A program made the translations under genes and the position numbers. Positions 18,459 to 27,781 of a stretch of DNA of 64,000 bases are shown here, one piece after another. The notes beneath the pieces are model-generated. The model saw nothing but the letters and a program-made list of their open reading frames with translations, had not been told where the DNA came from and did not search any database. Origin of the DNA: Bacillota bacterium (GTDB lineage: Bacteria; Bacillota; Negativicutes; Sporomusales; CTSoil-080); NCBI GenBank assembly GCA_017889635.1, contig JAGGAC010000006.1, positions 62,001 through 126,000 of the forward strand, given 5' to 3'. Every line of letters begins with the position of its first letter. Positions within the stretch are counted from its first letter, which is position 1.

Positions 18459-18791
18459 ATGAATATTCAGATCTTTGGGATAAAAAAATGTCGCGATACT
18501 CAGAAAGCCGAGCGTTATTTTAAAGAACGCTCGATTCCTTATCACTATGTCGATTTGACGATTCGAGCTATGTCTAAAGGTGAACTTGATAAAGTAAAAA
18601 CGGCGGTAGGTTTGGAAAATATTATTGATAAAGCAGGTAAGGAATATGCCAAGCTTAACTTAAAGTATATTGTTCATGACACCGAAGAAATGCTGCTGGC
18701 GCACCCTCTGCTACTAAAAACTCCTATTGTCAGAAACGGTTCGCGAATAACTGTTGGCTATCAGCCGGAGAGTTGGCGAGAGTGGGACTAA
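18459..18791 (+). CDS. ArsC/Spx-family thioredoxin-fold protein
   Basis: 110 aa protein of the arsenate-reductase (ArsC)/Spx superfamily. It begins MNIQIFGIKKCRDTQKAERYF, with one cysteine (Cys11) in the redox position and no second Cys of a CxxC. It also has KGELDKVKTAVGLENIIDKAGKEY (key residues Gly, Asn, Asp) and the C-terminal TPIVRNGSRITVGYQPE, typical of YffB/ArsC-like proteins. True arsenate reduction is not implied. Start: GAGGGGTG lies 6 nt before ATG 18459 (ATG 18456 also possible). Its last 4 bp overlap the convergent citrate synthase gene. Confidence 0.82.
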   Translation: MNIQIFGIKKCRDTQKAERYFKERSIPYHYVDLTIRAMSKGELDKVKTAVGLENIIDKAGKEYAKLNLKYIVHDTEEMLLAHPLLLKTPIVRNGSRITVGYQPESWREWD

Positions 18792-19897
18792 CGTTCCTCC
18801 AGTGGGGTCCAAGTAGCATTACATTTACCGATATACTGCGCTCTGGGACGAATAAGTTTATTGTTGGCGTGTTGTTCCAGTATGTGGGCAATCCAGCCGC
18901 TGGAGCGGCTGAGGGCAAAAACAAGTGTAAAGAGGTCGCGTGGTATTTCTAGGTAAGTGTAAACTGAGGCTGAGAAAAAATCAACGTTTGGGAGTAATCC
19001 CTTTTGTTCTTTGACAATCTGGGCAATTTTAACAGACATGTTGTACCAGCGGGGGTCTTCTTTCCATACTGAAAGTTCCTGGGATAGTTTTTTCAGGTAG
19101 TTGGCTCGTGGATCGCCATGTTTATAGACACGGTGACCAAACCCCATAATTCGCTCTTGACGGTCAATTTTTTCGGTAATGTATGCATCTACTCGGCCAA
19201 TGTCGCCGATATCTTCTAGCATACGGGCAACCTGTTCGTTGGCGTTGCCATGCAGGGGGCCTTTAAGAGTGCCGATGGCGGAGACAATTCCAGAATACAT
19301 ATCGGACATAGTTGAAACGGTTACCCTGGCTGCGAAGGTTGAGGCGTTAAGTTCGTGTTCAGCATGAAGGATAAGACATTTATCAAGGGCTTTAATCGCA
19401 ATTTCAGCTGGCTTTTTGCCAGTCAATAACCACAAGAACAATTCTGCCAGCGAGGATGGTTGGATGGTCGTGGCGTCTATTGGTTCCAGCTTGTTGCGAA
19501 TTCGGTCAATGGAGGCAATGATTGCTGCTGTTTTGGCGATAATACGAACTGCTTTGCGATGGTCTGCGTCAAGTGACGGATCCATGACAGTATCGTCGAA
19601 GTGAGTGAGAAAGGAAATTGCTGTCCGCAATTTAGCCATTGCGTTTCCCCAGGGAGCATATAAGGATAGAAGATCATAGATTTTTTTCGGCAATACCGCG
19701 TTTTGAATGAGGTCTTGCTGCAGGGTTTTCAGCTCCGAGTGGCTGGGTAACCGCCCGTGCCATAACAGAAAGATTACTTCTTCAAACGTTGCATTTGAAG
19801 CCAATTCATCTATAGTAAAACCACGATAGCAAAGTACACCATTTTCGATGGAACAGATGGATGATTCACAAGCAATGACATCAACTAGGCCTGACAT
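18788..19897 (-). CDS. citrate synthase
   Basis: Condenses acetyl-CoA with oxaloacetate to citrate, 369 aa, cytoplasmic, of the short (Bacillus CitZ-like) type. The catalytic triad regions are all visible: LHAEHELNAST (about 178-188), the GFGHRVYKHGDPRA signature (about 253-266) and NVDFFSASVY (about 302-311). 2-methylcitrate synthase is in the same family and cannot be excluded from sequence alone, which matters because propionyl-CoA metabolism genes lie 10 kb away. AAAGGCGG precedes the ATG. A promoter with an overlapping palindrome lies about 100 bp upstream. No aconitase or isocitrate dehydrogenase gene is adjacent. Confidence 0.92.
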   Translation of the reverse strand: MSGLVDVIACESSICSIENGVLCYRGFTIDELASNATFEEVIFLLWHGRLPSHSELKTLQQDLIQNAVLPKKIYDLLSLYAPWGNAMAKLRTAISFLTHFDDTVMDPSLDADHRKAVRIIAKTAAIIASIDRIRNKLEPIDATTIQPSSLAELFLWLLTGKKPAEIAIKALDKCLILHAEHELNASTFAARVTVSTMSDMYSGIVSAIGTLKGPLHGNANEQVARMLEDIGDIGRVDAYITEKIDRQERIMGFGHRVYKHGDPRANYLKKLSQELSVWKEDPRWYNMSVKIAQIVKEQKGLLPNVDFFSASVYTYLEIPRDLFTLVFALSRSSGWIAHILEQHANNKLIRPRAQYIGKCNATWTPLEER

Positions 19898-19995
19898 TTC
19901 TACGACCGCCTTTCTATATTTCGATATTTGCGTCAGATACTATGTATATATTAGCGCATTATGGAGATATTATTAATTTTTGAGGTATTAATTCA

Positions 19996-20026
19996 TGATT
20001 ATACCTGTATATGATTGTATAATCAA
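19996..20026 (-). promoter_or_regulatory. citrate synthase promoter with overlapping palindrome
   Basis: Reading the minus strand: -35 TTGATT (20026-20021), 17 bp spacer, -10 TATAAT (20003-19998). A perfect 9-bp inverted repeat TGATTATAC (19996-20004) / GTATAATCA (20017-20025) covers both elements, as expected for a repressor site. Leader length about 95 nt. Confidence 0.6.
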
Positions 20027-20153
20027 TAGCATTACGTCAAGTATACAATAAACAGAAAATCCTGATGCGAGAAAATAGCCTATTCTAAGATATCGTTAAG
20101 TAGTCTTCAGACTAAGGCATCTTATAAGTATTCATTGTAATTTATGGTTATAA

Positions 20154-20193
20154 AAATTCGTTGTCAAGGTATTGACAACGAATTTGGTATAAT
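20154..20193 (+). promoter_or_regulatory. 14-bp perfect inverted repeat and extended -10 upstream of the SAM riboswitch
   Basis: Arms 20154-20167 and 20172-20185 (core TTGTCAA-GGTA-TTGACAA) are perfectly complementary with a 4 nt loop. They abut an extended -10, TGG-TATAAT (TATAAT 20188-20193). No -35 has proper spacing, so the repeat may be an operator or hairpin and the promoter relies on the TG motif. Transcription from here would start about 30 nt before the riboswitch. Confidence 0.55.
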
Positions 20194-20230
20194 GTTACTA
20201 TAATAAAGATTTAATTAAATATTGATATTC

Positions 20231-20384
20231 CCTTATCACGAGAGGTCGAGGGACTGGCCCGATGACGCCCGGCAACCGGCATTCATGAATGCAAGGTGCC
20301 AATTCCAGCAGGAGCAATCCTGATAGATGAGAAGGAAGGTAATAGAATTTACAACTCCTTTTTTCGAAAGGAGTTTCTTTTTTT
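20231..20384 (+). ncRNA. SAM-I (S-box) riboswitch with terminator
   Basis: Matches the S-box consensus: TATCACGAGAGGT, GAGGGACTGGCCCGATGA, CCCGGCAACC, AGGTGCCAATTCC, then a closing GATAGATGAGAAGG. The expression platform is a terminator, AACTCCTTT (20353-20361) with AAAGGAGTT (20367-20375) and TCTTTTTTT. With S-adenosylmethionine bound, transcription of the downstream methionine genes should stop. It sits 80 bp before metX. Confidence 0.96.
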
Positions 20385-20463
20385 GCAAGACTTTTCTTGG
20401 TGTTTTATGTTCTAGCTTAGGAAAGGTTTTGCTGAAAGGAGCTATTATGCCAGGGGTGAGAGT

Positions 20464-21669
20464 ATGGAACTGCAATATCCAAAAACATTTTTTCCCGGAG
20501 TTAACTTCCGGTCGTACTTAAAGTTTGCTCAAGTGGCAAATTACAAAAAGCCGCTCAGGTTGATTCATGGCGGGAGACTAACTGAGGTTATAGTAGCGTA
20601 TGAAACTTATGGTACTCTTTCGCCGCACAGGGACAATGCTATTTTGGTAACCCATGCTCTAACTGGGGATAGTCATGCTGCTGCCCACAATGACCAGGAT
20701 GAGGCTGGGTGGTGGGAGTTGTTGGTAGGACCGGGTCGACCGCTTGATACCAACAAGTATTATATTATTTGTGCTAACGTTTTAGGTGGCTGCCAGGGAA
20801 CTACAGGTCCGGCTTCACCGGATCCGGAGGACAATCAGCCTTATTGTATGCGTTTCCCTAAGGTGACAGTGAGGGATATGGTCAATGTTCAAAAACTGTT
20901 ACTGGAACATCTGGAAATCAACCATTTAGTACTGGTGATCGGCGGTTCGATGGGGGGAATGCAGGCCTTGGAATGGGCGGTGACTTACCCCGGCTTTGTT
21001 GATTCGGTTGCTGCTATTGCTGCGCCAGGGTATGCTTCAGCGCAGAGTATTGCCTATAATAAAGTTGGGCGGCAGGCGGTAATGACGGATGTCGATTGGC
21101 AAGACGGTAATTATTATGGCGGAAAAGGTCCGGTTCAAGGGTTGGCGTTGGCCAGGGCGCTAGGGATGATAACTTATCAGAGCGAGCAGTCGATGACCAA
21201 TAAGTTTAACCGCCGGACAAGGAACGGTCAGTTTGAGGTGGAGAATTATCTTGATTATCAGGGGAAGTGCTTAGCAGAGCGGTTTGATGCCAATTCATAT
21301 TTGTATTTATTGCAAGCACTTGATTTTCATGATTTGGGGTATGGGTATGCAAGCTATAAAGCGGCGCTGGCTCGCATTGAAGCCAAGGTTTTGGTGGTGG
21401 GGGTAAGCTCAGATATATTATATCCGGCCCATCAGCAGCGGGAGTTGGCTGAAGCGATGAAAAGCGTCGGAGTGCGGGCTGAGTATGCTGAAGTTAATAG
21501 TCCACATGGCCATGATGGCTTTTTGATTGACTTTGATCTTCTGAGGCCTATTCTTAGTGATTTTATTAATAGTGTGACTCCGTCTGGACTTCCGTGGGGT
21601 CCTTCGTCGTTTCGTGCTATCAGAATGGCATACTTTGGCGCTCGATTAGTGCCGGAAAGCTATCCATGA
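20464..21669 (+). CDS. metX: homoserine O-acetyltransferase
   Basis: Alpha/beta-hydrolase enzyme (401 aa) that acetylates homoserine from acetyl-CoA, the first committed step of methionine synthesis by direct sulfhydrylation. Typical features: N-terminal VAYETYGTLS, THALTGDSHAA, NVLGGCQGTTGP, the nucleophile elbow GGSMGGMQALEWA (Ser162) and the C-terminal Asp/His region with HGHDGFLIDF. GGGGTGAG lies 6 nt before ATG 20464. MetX enzymes may use succinyl-CoA instead; this cannot be judged here. Controlled by the SAM riboswitch upstream and likely co-transcribed with the sulfhydrylase 75 bp downstream. Confidence 0.95.
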   Translation: MELQYPKTFFPGVNFRSYLKFAQVANYKKPLRLIHGGRLTEVIVAYETYGTLSPHRDNAILVTHALTGDSHAAAHNDQDEAGWWELLVGPGRPLDTNKYYIICANVLGGCQGTTGPASPDPEDNQPYCMRFPKVTVRDMVNVQKLLLEHLEINHLVLVIGGSMGGMQALEWAVTYPGFVDSVAAIAAPGYASAQSIAYNKVGRQAVMTDVDWQDGNYYGGKGPVQGLALARALGMITYQSEQSMTNKFNRRTRNGQFEVENYLDYQGKCLAERFDANSYLYLLQALDFHDLGYGYASYKAALARIEAKVLVVGVSSDILYPAHQQRELAEAMKSVGVRAEYAEVNSPHGHDGFLIDFDLLRPILSDFINSVTPSGLPWGPSSFRAIRMAYFGARLVPESYP

Positions 21670-21741
21670 TTCAGCTAATAATATCCGTGGGGTTTCTTGC
21701 GGTTAAAGCTGGTTTTATATTGAAAGTACAGGAGGTAGTAA

Positions 21742-23031
<1,290 letters not shown>

Positions 23032-23058
23032 TAAGAGAAGTATTTACTTTATAAAACG

Positions 23059-23094
23059 ACGGGGCTGTCTAATTTTAGACAGCCCCGTTTTTTA
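23059..23094 (+). terminator. terminator of the metX-sulfhydrylase operon
   Basis: ACGGGGCTGTCTAA (23059-23072) pairs perfectly with TTAGACAGCCCCGT (23075-23088), followed by TTTTT. Confidence 0.93.
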
Positions 23095-23098
23095 TCTC

Positions 23099-23154
23099 GT
23101 TATAGCCTGTAAGACTCCGTCCTCTTAGGTGGAGGGAGTCTTACAGGCTATAAC
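23099..23154. repeat. long perfect inverted repeat (20-bp arms) of unknown role
   Basis: Left arm 23099-23118 (GTTATAGCCTG...GACTCC) is exactly complementary to the right arm 23135-23154. The 16 nt loop itself can pair (CCTC with GAGG). There is no T run, so it is not an ordinary terminator. It could be a dispersed palindromic element or a stable RNA hairpin. Confidence 0.8.
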
Positions 23155-23173
23155 ACTTGAACTAAGTTCGTTT

Positions 23174-23213
23174 TAAGCGTTCGGAGGGGGCAATAACCCC
23201 CTCCGAACGCTTA
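23174..23213. repeat. second long perfect inverted repeat (17-bp arms)
   Basis: TAAGCGTTCGGAGGGGG (23174-23190) pairs exactly with 23197-23213 around a CAATAA loop. It lies 12 bp after the stop codon of the minus-strand cysteine-rich gene and may stabilise or end that transcript, although no T run follows on either strand. Confidence 0.8.
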
Positions 23214-23225
23214 GACTCACTTATA

Positions 23226-23357
23226 TTAACGGCTTGATTTTTGTTTCTTGTTGGATTCTGATCGCGGACAGAGTTCAGAAGAGAAATTGGCAAAGGCATC
23301 TGGACAGTTCTTGTTTTCATTGCAATTGCAGCAACTGGAATTTTTGAAGTCAGCCAT
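23226..23357 (-). CDS. cysteine-rich 43-residue protein, unknown family
   Basis: Short gene with an excellent ribosome site (AAGGAGGTGATTATAA directly before ATG 23357). The 43 aa product starts MADFKNSSCCNCNENKNC and holds five cysteines (9, 10, 12, 18, 30), four of them in a ten-residue cluster, then CPRSES and a basic tail rich in Lys, Ser and Arg. There is no signal peptide or membrane helix. The cysteine spacing could bind a metal or a small Fe-S centre, but that is inference and I recognise no family. It stands alone between the methionine operon and a 530 bp gap, with a long hairpin just after its stop. Confidence 0.75.
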   Translation of the reverse strand: MADFKNSSCCNCNENKNCPDAFANFSSELCPRSESNKKQKSSR

Positions 23358-23887
23358 TTATAATCACCTCCTTGTAATATATTGTTGCCTGTCGTGCTAA
23401 ATAAATAAATGTTAAATTAAGGTGGGGTTTATATGCTTGACATACAAACGCGGTGAATATGATATATTTGCTTGGCTTAAGTGGATTCGACGGATTTTGG
23501 GTAACGATTTTGTATGTGTGGGATGGTGAGGTCAGTTTAGTCAGAGTTAATAAATATAGCAGTATATACCATGAGATTTTAGATATGTGAAGTCGATAAT
23601 TGGGAAATAATGCAGGAATATGAAATAAAATGTCGAAAAAGCAATTGAAGGATTTGGGGTAATAACTTCCATAAGGGATTGGGACGTAATGCAGTTTAGG
23701 GAGTAATTTGCAAAAATGTTGTACTATTGCATGTATTAGGTATACCAGAGATAAGATAAAGCATTGTCGGCTAAATTGCTAAAAAAGGGAGAATAGCGAA
23801 AGAGCTATTGAAGCTTGAGTTGAAAAAATGCCTTGTGGACAATCTCTGGGAATATTTAATAAAGGGTTATAATTATAGGTTGGGGGA
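23358..23887. other. 530 bp gap without a gene; possible unassigned promoter
   Basis: No frame longer than about 15 codons with a ribosome site. A plus-strand promoter-like pair, TTGACA (23437-23442) with TATGAT (23458-23463, 15 bp spacer) or TGATAT (23460-23465, 17 bp), lies 420 bp before the next gene. It could drive a small RNA or a long leader. No strong hairpin was seen downstream of it. Confidence 0.4.
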
Positions 23888-24487
23888 ATGATGATGAGAA
23901 GGAAAATAATGTTTAGTCTTATGGGGTTGATGTTGGCTGCTAATGTTGGTATGGCTGCTCCTGCTGTTGATTTGGAAGAAGAGCAAGTGGCGTTGGGGCT
24001 TACTTATTCTTCGCCGTCGGCATCAATCAGTAATTCAGGTTTGGTAGCAAATGACCCGGATTCCAATGTAGGTTTGTTTGTTATTGACAAACTTGATAAA
24101 AAACTTACTGTTGTGGGGGAGGCTCAGAGCTATAGCTGGTCAGGAACATCGCTTAATTCTAATGATGCTTATGCGAAATATAAAGTGGCCAAAAACGTTC
24201 AACTAATTGCTGGCTTTCGTTGGTGGTCGGACGACTATGGTAATTCCTCAGACAGCCAATTTCTCTACGGCGTGGGGATAGAGTCTAAGTTAGATGATAA
24301 GCTGACCGGGTATATACATTATAAAAAAGCTGATATTACGACCGACTATGATTTTGGGGTAACTTATGACATGACTCAGGATATTAGTTTAAATTTAAGC
24401 CATCGTACATATAAAGTAGATCTAGGCAGTTCGATAGGTACTTGGGAGCTCAAAGGAGTTAGCCTGGGACTGATATACAAATTGTAA
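23888..24487 (+). CDS. probable outer-membrane beta-barrel protein, unknown function
   Basis: 199 aa exported protein. N-terminal signal peptide (MMMRRKIMFSLMGLMLAANVGMA, cleavage probably after A-M-A about residue 24; quoted by its ends only). The rest alternates polar and hydrophobic/aromatic residues in about eight short strands (VALGLTYSS, LTVVGEAQSYSW, VQLIAGFRWW, LTGYIHYKKA, YDFGVTYDM, ISLNLSHRTYKV, GVSLGLIYKL), the pattern of a small beta-barrel such as OmpA- or YfaZ-like porins. This supports a diderm cell envelope. Three consecutive ATG codons (23888, 23891, 23894) follow GGGGGA; the exact start is uncertain. Ends at a terminator. Confidence 0.75.
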   Translation: MMMRRKIMFSLMGLMLAANVGMAAPAVDLEEEQVALGLTYSSPSASISNSGLVANDPDSNVGLFVIDKLDKKLTVVGEAQSYSWSGTSLNSNDAYAKYKVAKNVQLIAGFRWWSDDYGNSSDSQFLYGVGIESKLDDKLTGYIHYKKADITTDYDFGVTYDMTQDISLNLSHRTYKVDLGSSIGTWELKGVSLGLIYKL

Positions 24488-24492
24488 TTTTG

Positions 24493-24534
24493 ACGATCCG
24501 GGGCCGCATGGCTTCCGGATCGTTTGCTATTTTC
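24493..24534 (+). terminator. terminator after the beta-barrel gene
   Basis: ACGATCCGG (24493-24501) pairs with CCGGATCGT (24515-24523), followed by TTGCTATTTT. Confidence 0.75.
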
Positions 24535-24551
24535 AGTAGGCTAATTGGATG

Positions 24552-25478
24552 CTATTCACGGCTTTCTAACTTGTCCTTTGTCCAATATAGCGGACGCTGT
24601 TTTACTTCTTCAAAAATGCGATCGACATATTCGCCGATAACCCCCAGCCCCAAAAGTTGCAGTCCGCCTAAGAATGAGAGACTGGCTGTCATGGTGGCCC
24701 AGCCGGGAACAGCCTCGGTAGTAAGGAGCTTTATATATAAAACGTGTAGCGTAAGTCCCAAACTAATCAGACCAAATAATACTCCGATATAAAGAGCGAA
24801 CCGTAAGGGTAGTTTTGAATAAGCGGTGATTCCGTCGATAGCAAAATGCAGCATTTTTTTCAGTGAAAACTTGGAATGGCCAGCGTAACGCTGCGGGGCC
24901 ACAAAACCAAGCTGTACCTGTCGGTAACCGATAGCTCCGATAATGCCGCGGATAAATCGGGCTTGTTCCTTAAATCGTCGAAAATTTCTTACAACCTGTT
25001 TGTCAAGTAGGCGAAAGTCGGAACCGCCTTCAGCGACATGTACATCGGATAAGGTATTCATCAACTTGTAGAACAGGCGGGAGGTTAATTTCTTAAACCA
25101 AGATACTCCTTTGGTATTTACCCGGATGGTTTGGACAATATCGAAGCCTTCTTGCCACTTCTGGATAAGTAATGGCAACATTTCAGGCGGGTGCTGCATA
25201 TCGCCGTCCATAGTGATTACCGCATCTCCATCGGCGTGATCCAGGCCACAAGTTAATGCTATTTGATGGCCAAAATTACGAGCTAATAAAAACGCTCTGA
25301 CTCGGATATCCTGCCGGACTAGCTGATCAAGAATGGCACAAGTGTTGTCAGTAGACCCGTCATCAACAAAAATAAGCTCAAAACTATAATTCAAAGACTC
25401 CATATGTTGACATACTTCCTGATAAAATATTCGAATATTATCCTGTTCATTAAATACAGGTACAACAATAGATATCAT
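24552..25478 (-). CDS. family 2 glycosyltransferase, polyprenyl-phosphate sugar transferase type (GtrB/DPM1-like)
   Basis: 308 aa membrane enzyme that probably loads a sugar from a nucleotide sugar onto undecaprenyl phosphate. A GT-A domain comes first: ISIVVPVFNEQDNI, LIFVDDGSTDNT, nucleotide/metal-binding DGDMQHPPE (DxD-like), ARNFGHQIALTCGLDHADGD (partial). Two C-terminal membrane helices follow (about 228-255 and 265-290, the latter with FLGGLQLLGLGVIGEYV), then the EEVKQRPLY motif, all typical of GtrB/ArnC-type proteins. AGGAGGAG precedes the ATG. It is a lone gene divergent from the two-component system, so the target (O-antigen, teichoic-type polymer or lipid A) is unknown. Confidence 0.9.
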   Translation of the reverse strand: MISIVVPVFNEQDNIRIFYQEVCQHMESLNYSFELIFVDDGSTDNTCAILDQLVRQDIRVRAFLLARNFGHQIALTCGLDHADGDAVITMDGDMQHPPEMLPLLIQKWQEGFDIVQTIRVNTKGVSWFKKLTSRLFYKLMNTLSDVHVAEGGSDFRLLDKQVVRNFRRFKEQARFIRGIIGAIGYRQVQLGFVAPQRYAGHSKFSLKKMLHFAIDGITAYSKLPLRFALYIGVLFGLISLGLTLHVLYIKLLTTEAVPGWATMTASLSFLGGLQLLGLGVIGEYVDRIFEEVKQRPLYWTKDKLESRE

Positions 25479-25656
25479 AAAACTCCTCCTTGTGTATGAT
25501 CATCAAGGATATAATAATGGAGATGCATTACACTACCATTAGACAAAAATTAGAATAAGATTAAAAATTGAGGCAAGCTCTTTCTATATCTGCGAAAAAA
25601 TGTTTTGATAATACAGAGGATATATAACGCTGGTAGAGTTATGGAGGATGACAGCA

Positions 25657-26349
25657 ATGCCTACAGATAATACTAGAATTTTTATCGTGGAAGACGAATG
25701 GAAAATTGCCCGTTTTCTTCAAATCGAACTAGAACATGAGGGATTCGAAACAGTAATTGAAGCAAGCGGTCGCAACGCACTGGATCGTGTAATGCAGGAA
25801 AAATTTGATCTAATTCTGCTGGATGTAATGATACCGGAGATGGATGGTATAGAGGTCTGCCGACGAATTCGTGAAATATCAGAAATACCAATCATTATGG
25901 TGACAGCAAAAGATGATATTGAGGATAAAGTAAAAGGTTTGGATATTGGCGCAGATGACTATATAACCAAGCCGTTTGCTACTCCTGAGCTTCTTGCACG
26001 TATTCGGGCGTCGCTTCGCAAACATAAGGCTGGGCGCAAGGAGTTAGCGAAAAGCGAAATAGGCGTAAAGAATCTAGTGCTTTTTCCAAATTGCTATGAA
26101 GCAAAGGTTAACGGACAAACTATAGAACTAACCAAGAAAGAATATGACCTCCTGGAATATCTTGTTCGAAATAAAAACATAGTACTTGACCGCGAACGCG
26201 TTTTGCAAGAGGTGTGGGGCTATGAATATTTGGGTGATACTAATGTTGTTGATGTATATATTCGCTATATTCGTAGTAAACTGGACGAACGCTTTGGTGA
26301 AAAGTACATTTACACTGTCAGAGGAGTAGGTTATGTGGTCAAAGATTAA
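25657..26349 (+). CDS. response regulator, OmpR/PhoB family
   Basis: 230 aa transcription factor with a receiver domain (phosphoacceptor Asp56 in LILLDVMIPEMDG, acidic pocket VEDEW, Thr in MVTAKDD, Lys in ITKPFATPEL) and a C-terminal winged helix (LTKKEYDLLEYLVRNKN to VDVYIRYIRSKL). ATG 25657 lies 9 nt after GGAGG; the earlier ATG 25648 touches that site and is less likely. It overlaps the start of the sensor kinase gene by 17 bp, so the two are translated together. Signal and regulon unknown. Confidence 0.94.
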   Translation: MPTDNTRIFIVEDEWKIARFLQIELEHEGFETVIEASGRNALDRVMQEKFDLILLDVMIPEMDGIEVCRRIREISEIPIIMVTAKDDIEDKVKGLDIGADDYITKPFATPELLARIRASLRKHKAGRKELAKSEIGVKNLVLFPNCYEAKVNGQTIELTKKEYDLLEYLVRNKNIVLDRERVLQEVWGYEYLGDTNVVDVYIRYIRSKLDERFGEKYIYTVRGVGYVVKD

Positions 26350-27751
26350 ACCACGAAGAATACCAATTTCGACTAAACTGACCATTCTTTATGCAGGCAT
26401 TCTATTTTGTATCCTGTTTCTTGCTAGTTTCTTAACGGTTGCTGGACTAACTTATGTTCTGTTTACACAGGCAAATGACGACATAATATTAAGTTTGAAT
26501 AGTGTGAATCGCTATTTTGCGTCAGGAAATAAGGTTAATCAAAACCTGCTTGACGAAAATTTAATTGTGCCAGGAATAATACTTCGCGTATTTGATGAAC
26601 AAAACCAGCTGTTGATTGATAGTGCTCCAAATGTGCCGGTTAATCCAACTTTGTCAGATGAAGACGATGACAGAGTAATTCCTGACGAATATAAGCTAAA
26701 GTCGTCAGCAAGAATAGTGCATATTGGTCATGTGCATTTTTATTTTAAGAAGCATATGGTTTGGCAAGACGATCACGTATACCAAATACAACTAATGAAG
26801 CCTACTTCCGAACAGATCCATTTTTTGAAGACGTTAGTGAAGAGTCTTCTTGTTACTAACCTGCTAGGACTCTTGATTGCGATTATATCAGGCACCTTTA
26901 TTAGTCGTAGAATTCTCCGCCCGATTCGTGATATAACCGACACTGCAAAAAATATTGAGGTCAGTAATCTTGACAAACGCATTAGAGTGACCGAAAGCAA
27001 CGATGAATTGCAAGAACTAGCCAAAACTTTTAATCATATGCTGGGGCGTATTCAGTCAGGATTTGAACAGCAACGTCGTTTTGTGTCGGACGCATCTCAT
27101 GAACTACGTACACCAATAACCGTTATTAGTGGCTATGCCGACATGTTAGACCGCTGGGGTAAAGAAGAACCATCGGTATTAGATGAAAGCGTTGGCGCAA
27201 TAAAATCGGAAGCCGCTAATATGTACAGTCTTATTGAAAAGTTGCTATTTTTAGCGCGTGCAGATCAGAGTAAACTTGTGATCAATAAAATACCTGTAAA
27301 CATGAAATTCCTTGTTGATGAGGTGATTCAGGAGACACGGCTAATTGCTCCGAATCACAAAATAGAGCTGCTAAAAAATGATTCGGCAGTCATTAGTGCT
27401 GATATTGCATCAATTAAACAAATGCTGCGTGTATTTATTGAGAATAGTATTAAATATACTCCTGCTGGTGGAACGATTAGCGTTGATTCAAGAAAAAATC
27501 TCGGTCATCTGGAAATAACCGTTAAAGACACCGGAATAGGAATACCGGAAGATGAGCAGGCAAAAGTTTTCGACCGCTTTTACCGTGTAGACCAATCGCG
27601 ATCAAAGGTTACAGGTGGAACTGGCCTTGGTTTATCTATTGCAAACTGGATTGCCAAGCGGCATTCCAGTTCCATAGAACTGACTAGTGAACTAGGCGAA
27701 GGTACTTCTATTACCGTTATAATACCGCTTGCGTCAATAGATAGGTGTTAG
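26333..27751 (+). CDS. membrane sensor histidine kinase
   Basis: 472 aa partner of the response regulator. Order: TM1 (about 16-45), an extracytoplasmic sensor of about 120 residues, TM2 (about 163-190), HAMP (RRILRPIRDITDTA to ELAKTFNHM), dimerisation/phosphoacceptor helix with His256 in VSDASHELRTPI, then HATPase with N box (VFIENSIKYTPAGG), DTGIGIPEDEQ, F box and GGTGLGLSI. The sensor has no recognised domain. It starts inside the regulator gene without its own ribosome site, consistent with translational coupling. The nearby glycosyltransferase hints at an envelope signal, but this is weak. Confidence 0.94.
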   Translation: MWSKIKPRRIPISTKLTILYAGILFCILFLASFLTVAGLTYVLFTQANDDIILSLNSVNRYFASGNKVNQNLLDENLIVPGIILRVFDEQNQLLIDSAPNVPVNPTLSDEDDDRVIPDEYKLKSSARIVHIGHVHFYFKKHMVWQDDHVYQIQLMKPTSEQIHFLKTLVKSLLVTNLLGLLIAIISGTFISRRILRPIRDITDTAKNIEVSNLDKRIRVTESNDELQELAKTFNHMLGRIQSGFEQQRRFVSDASHELRTPITVISGYADMLDRWGKEEPSVLDESVGAIKSEAANMYSLIEKLLFLARADQSKLVINKIPVNMKFLVDEVIQETRLIAPNHKIELLKNDSAVISADIASIKQMLRVFIENSIKYTPAGGTISVDSRKNLGHLEITVKDTGIGIPEDEQAKVFDRFYRVDQSRSKVTGGTGLGLSIANWIAKRHSSSIELTSELGEGTSITVIIPLASIDRC

Positions 27752-27781
27752 GCTGAAATTAATAAAGAATATTCAGCATAA

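Noticed and set aside
18788-19897. 2-methylcitrate synthase as the primary call
   Set aside because: The family cannot be split by eye, and no prpB/prpD genes are nearby; citrate synthase is the safer name.
23041-23213. CRISPR array or insertion-sequence ends as explanation for the hairpins
   Set aside because: The three palindromes differ in sequence, there are no regularly spaced direct repeats, no transposase and no target duplication seen.
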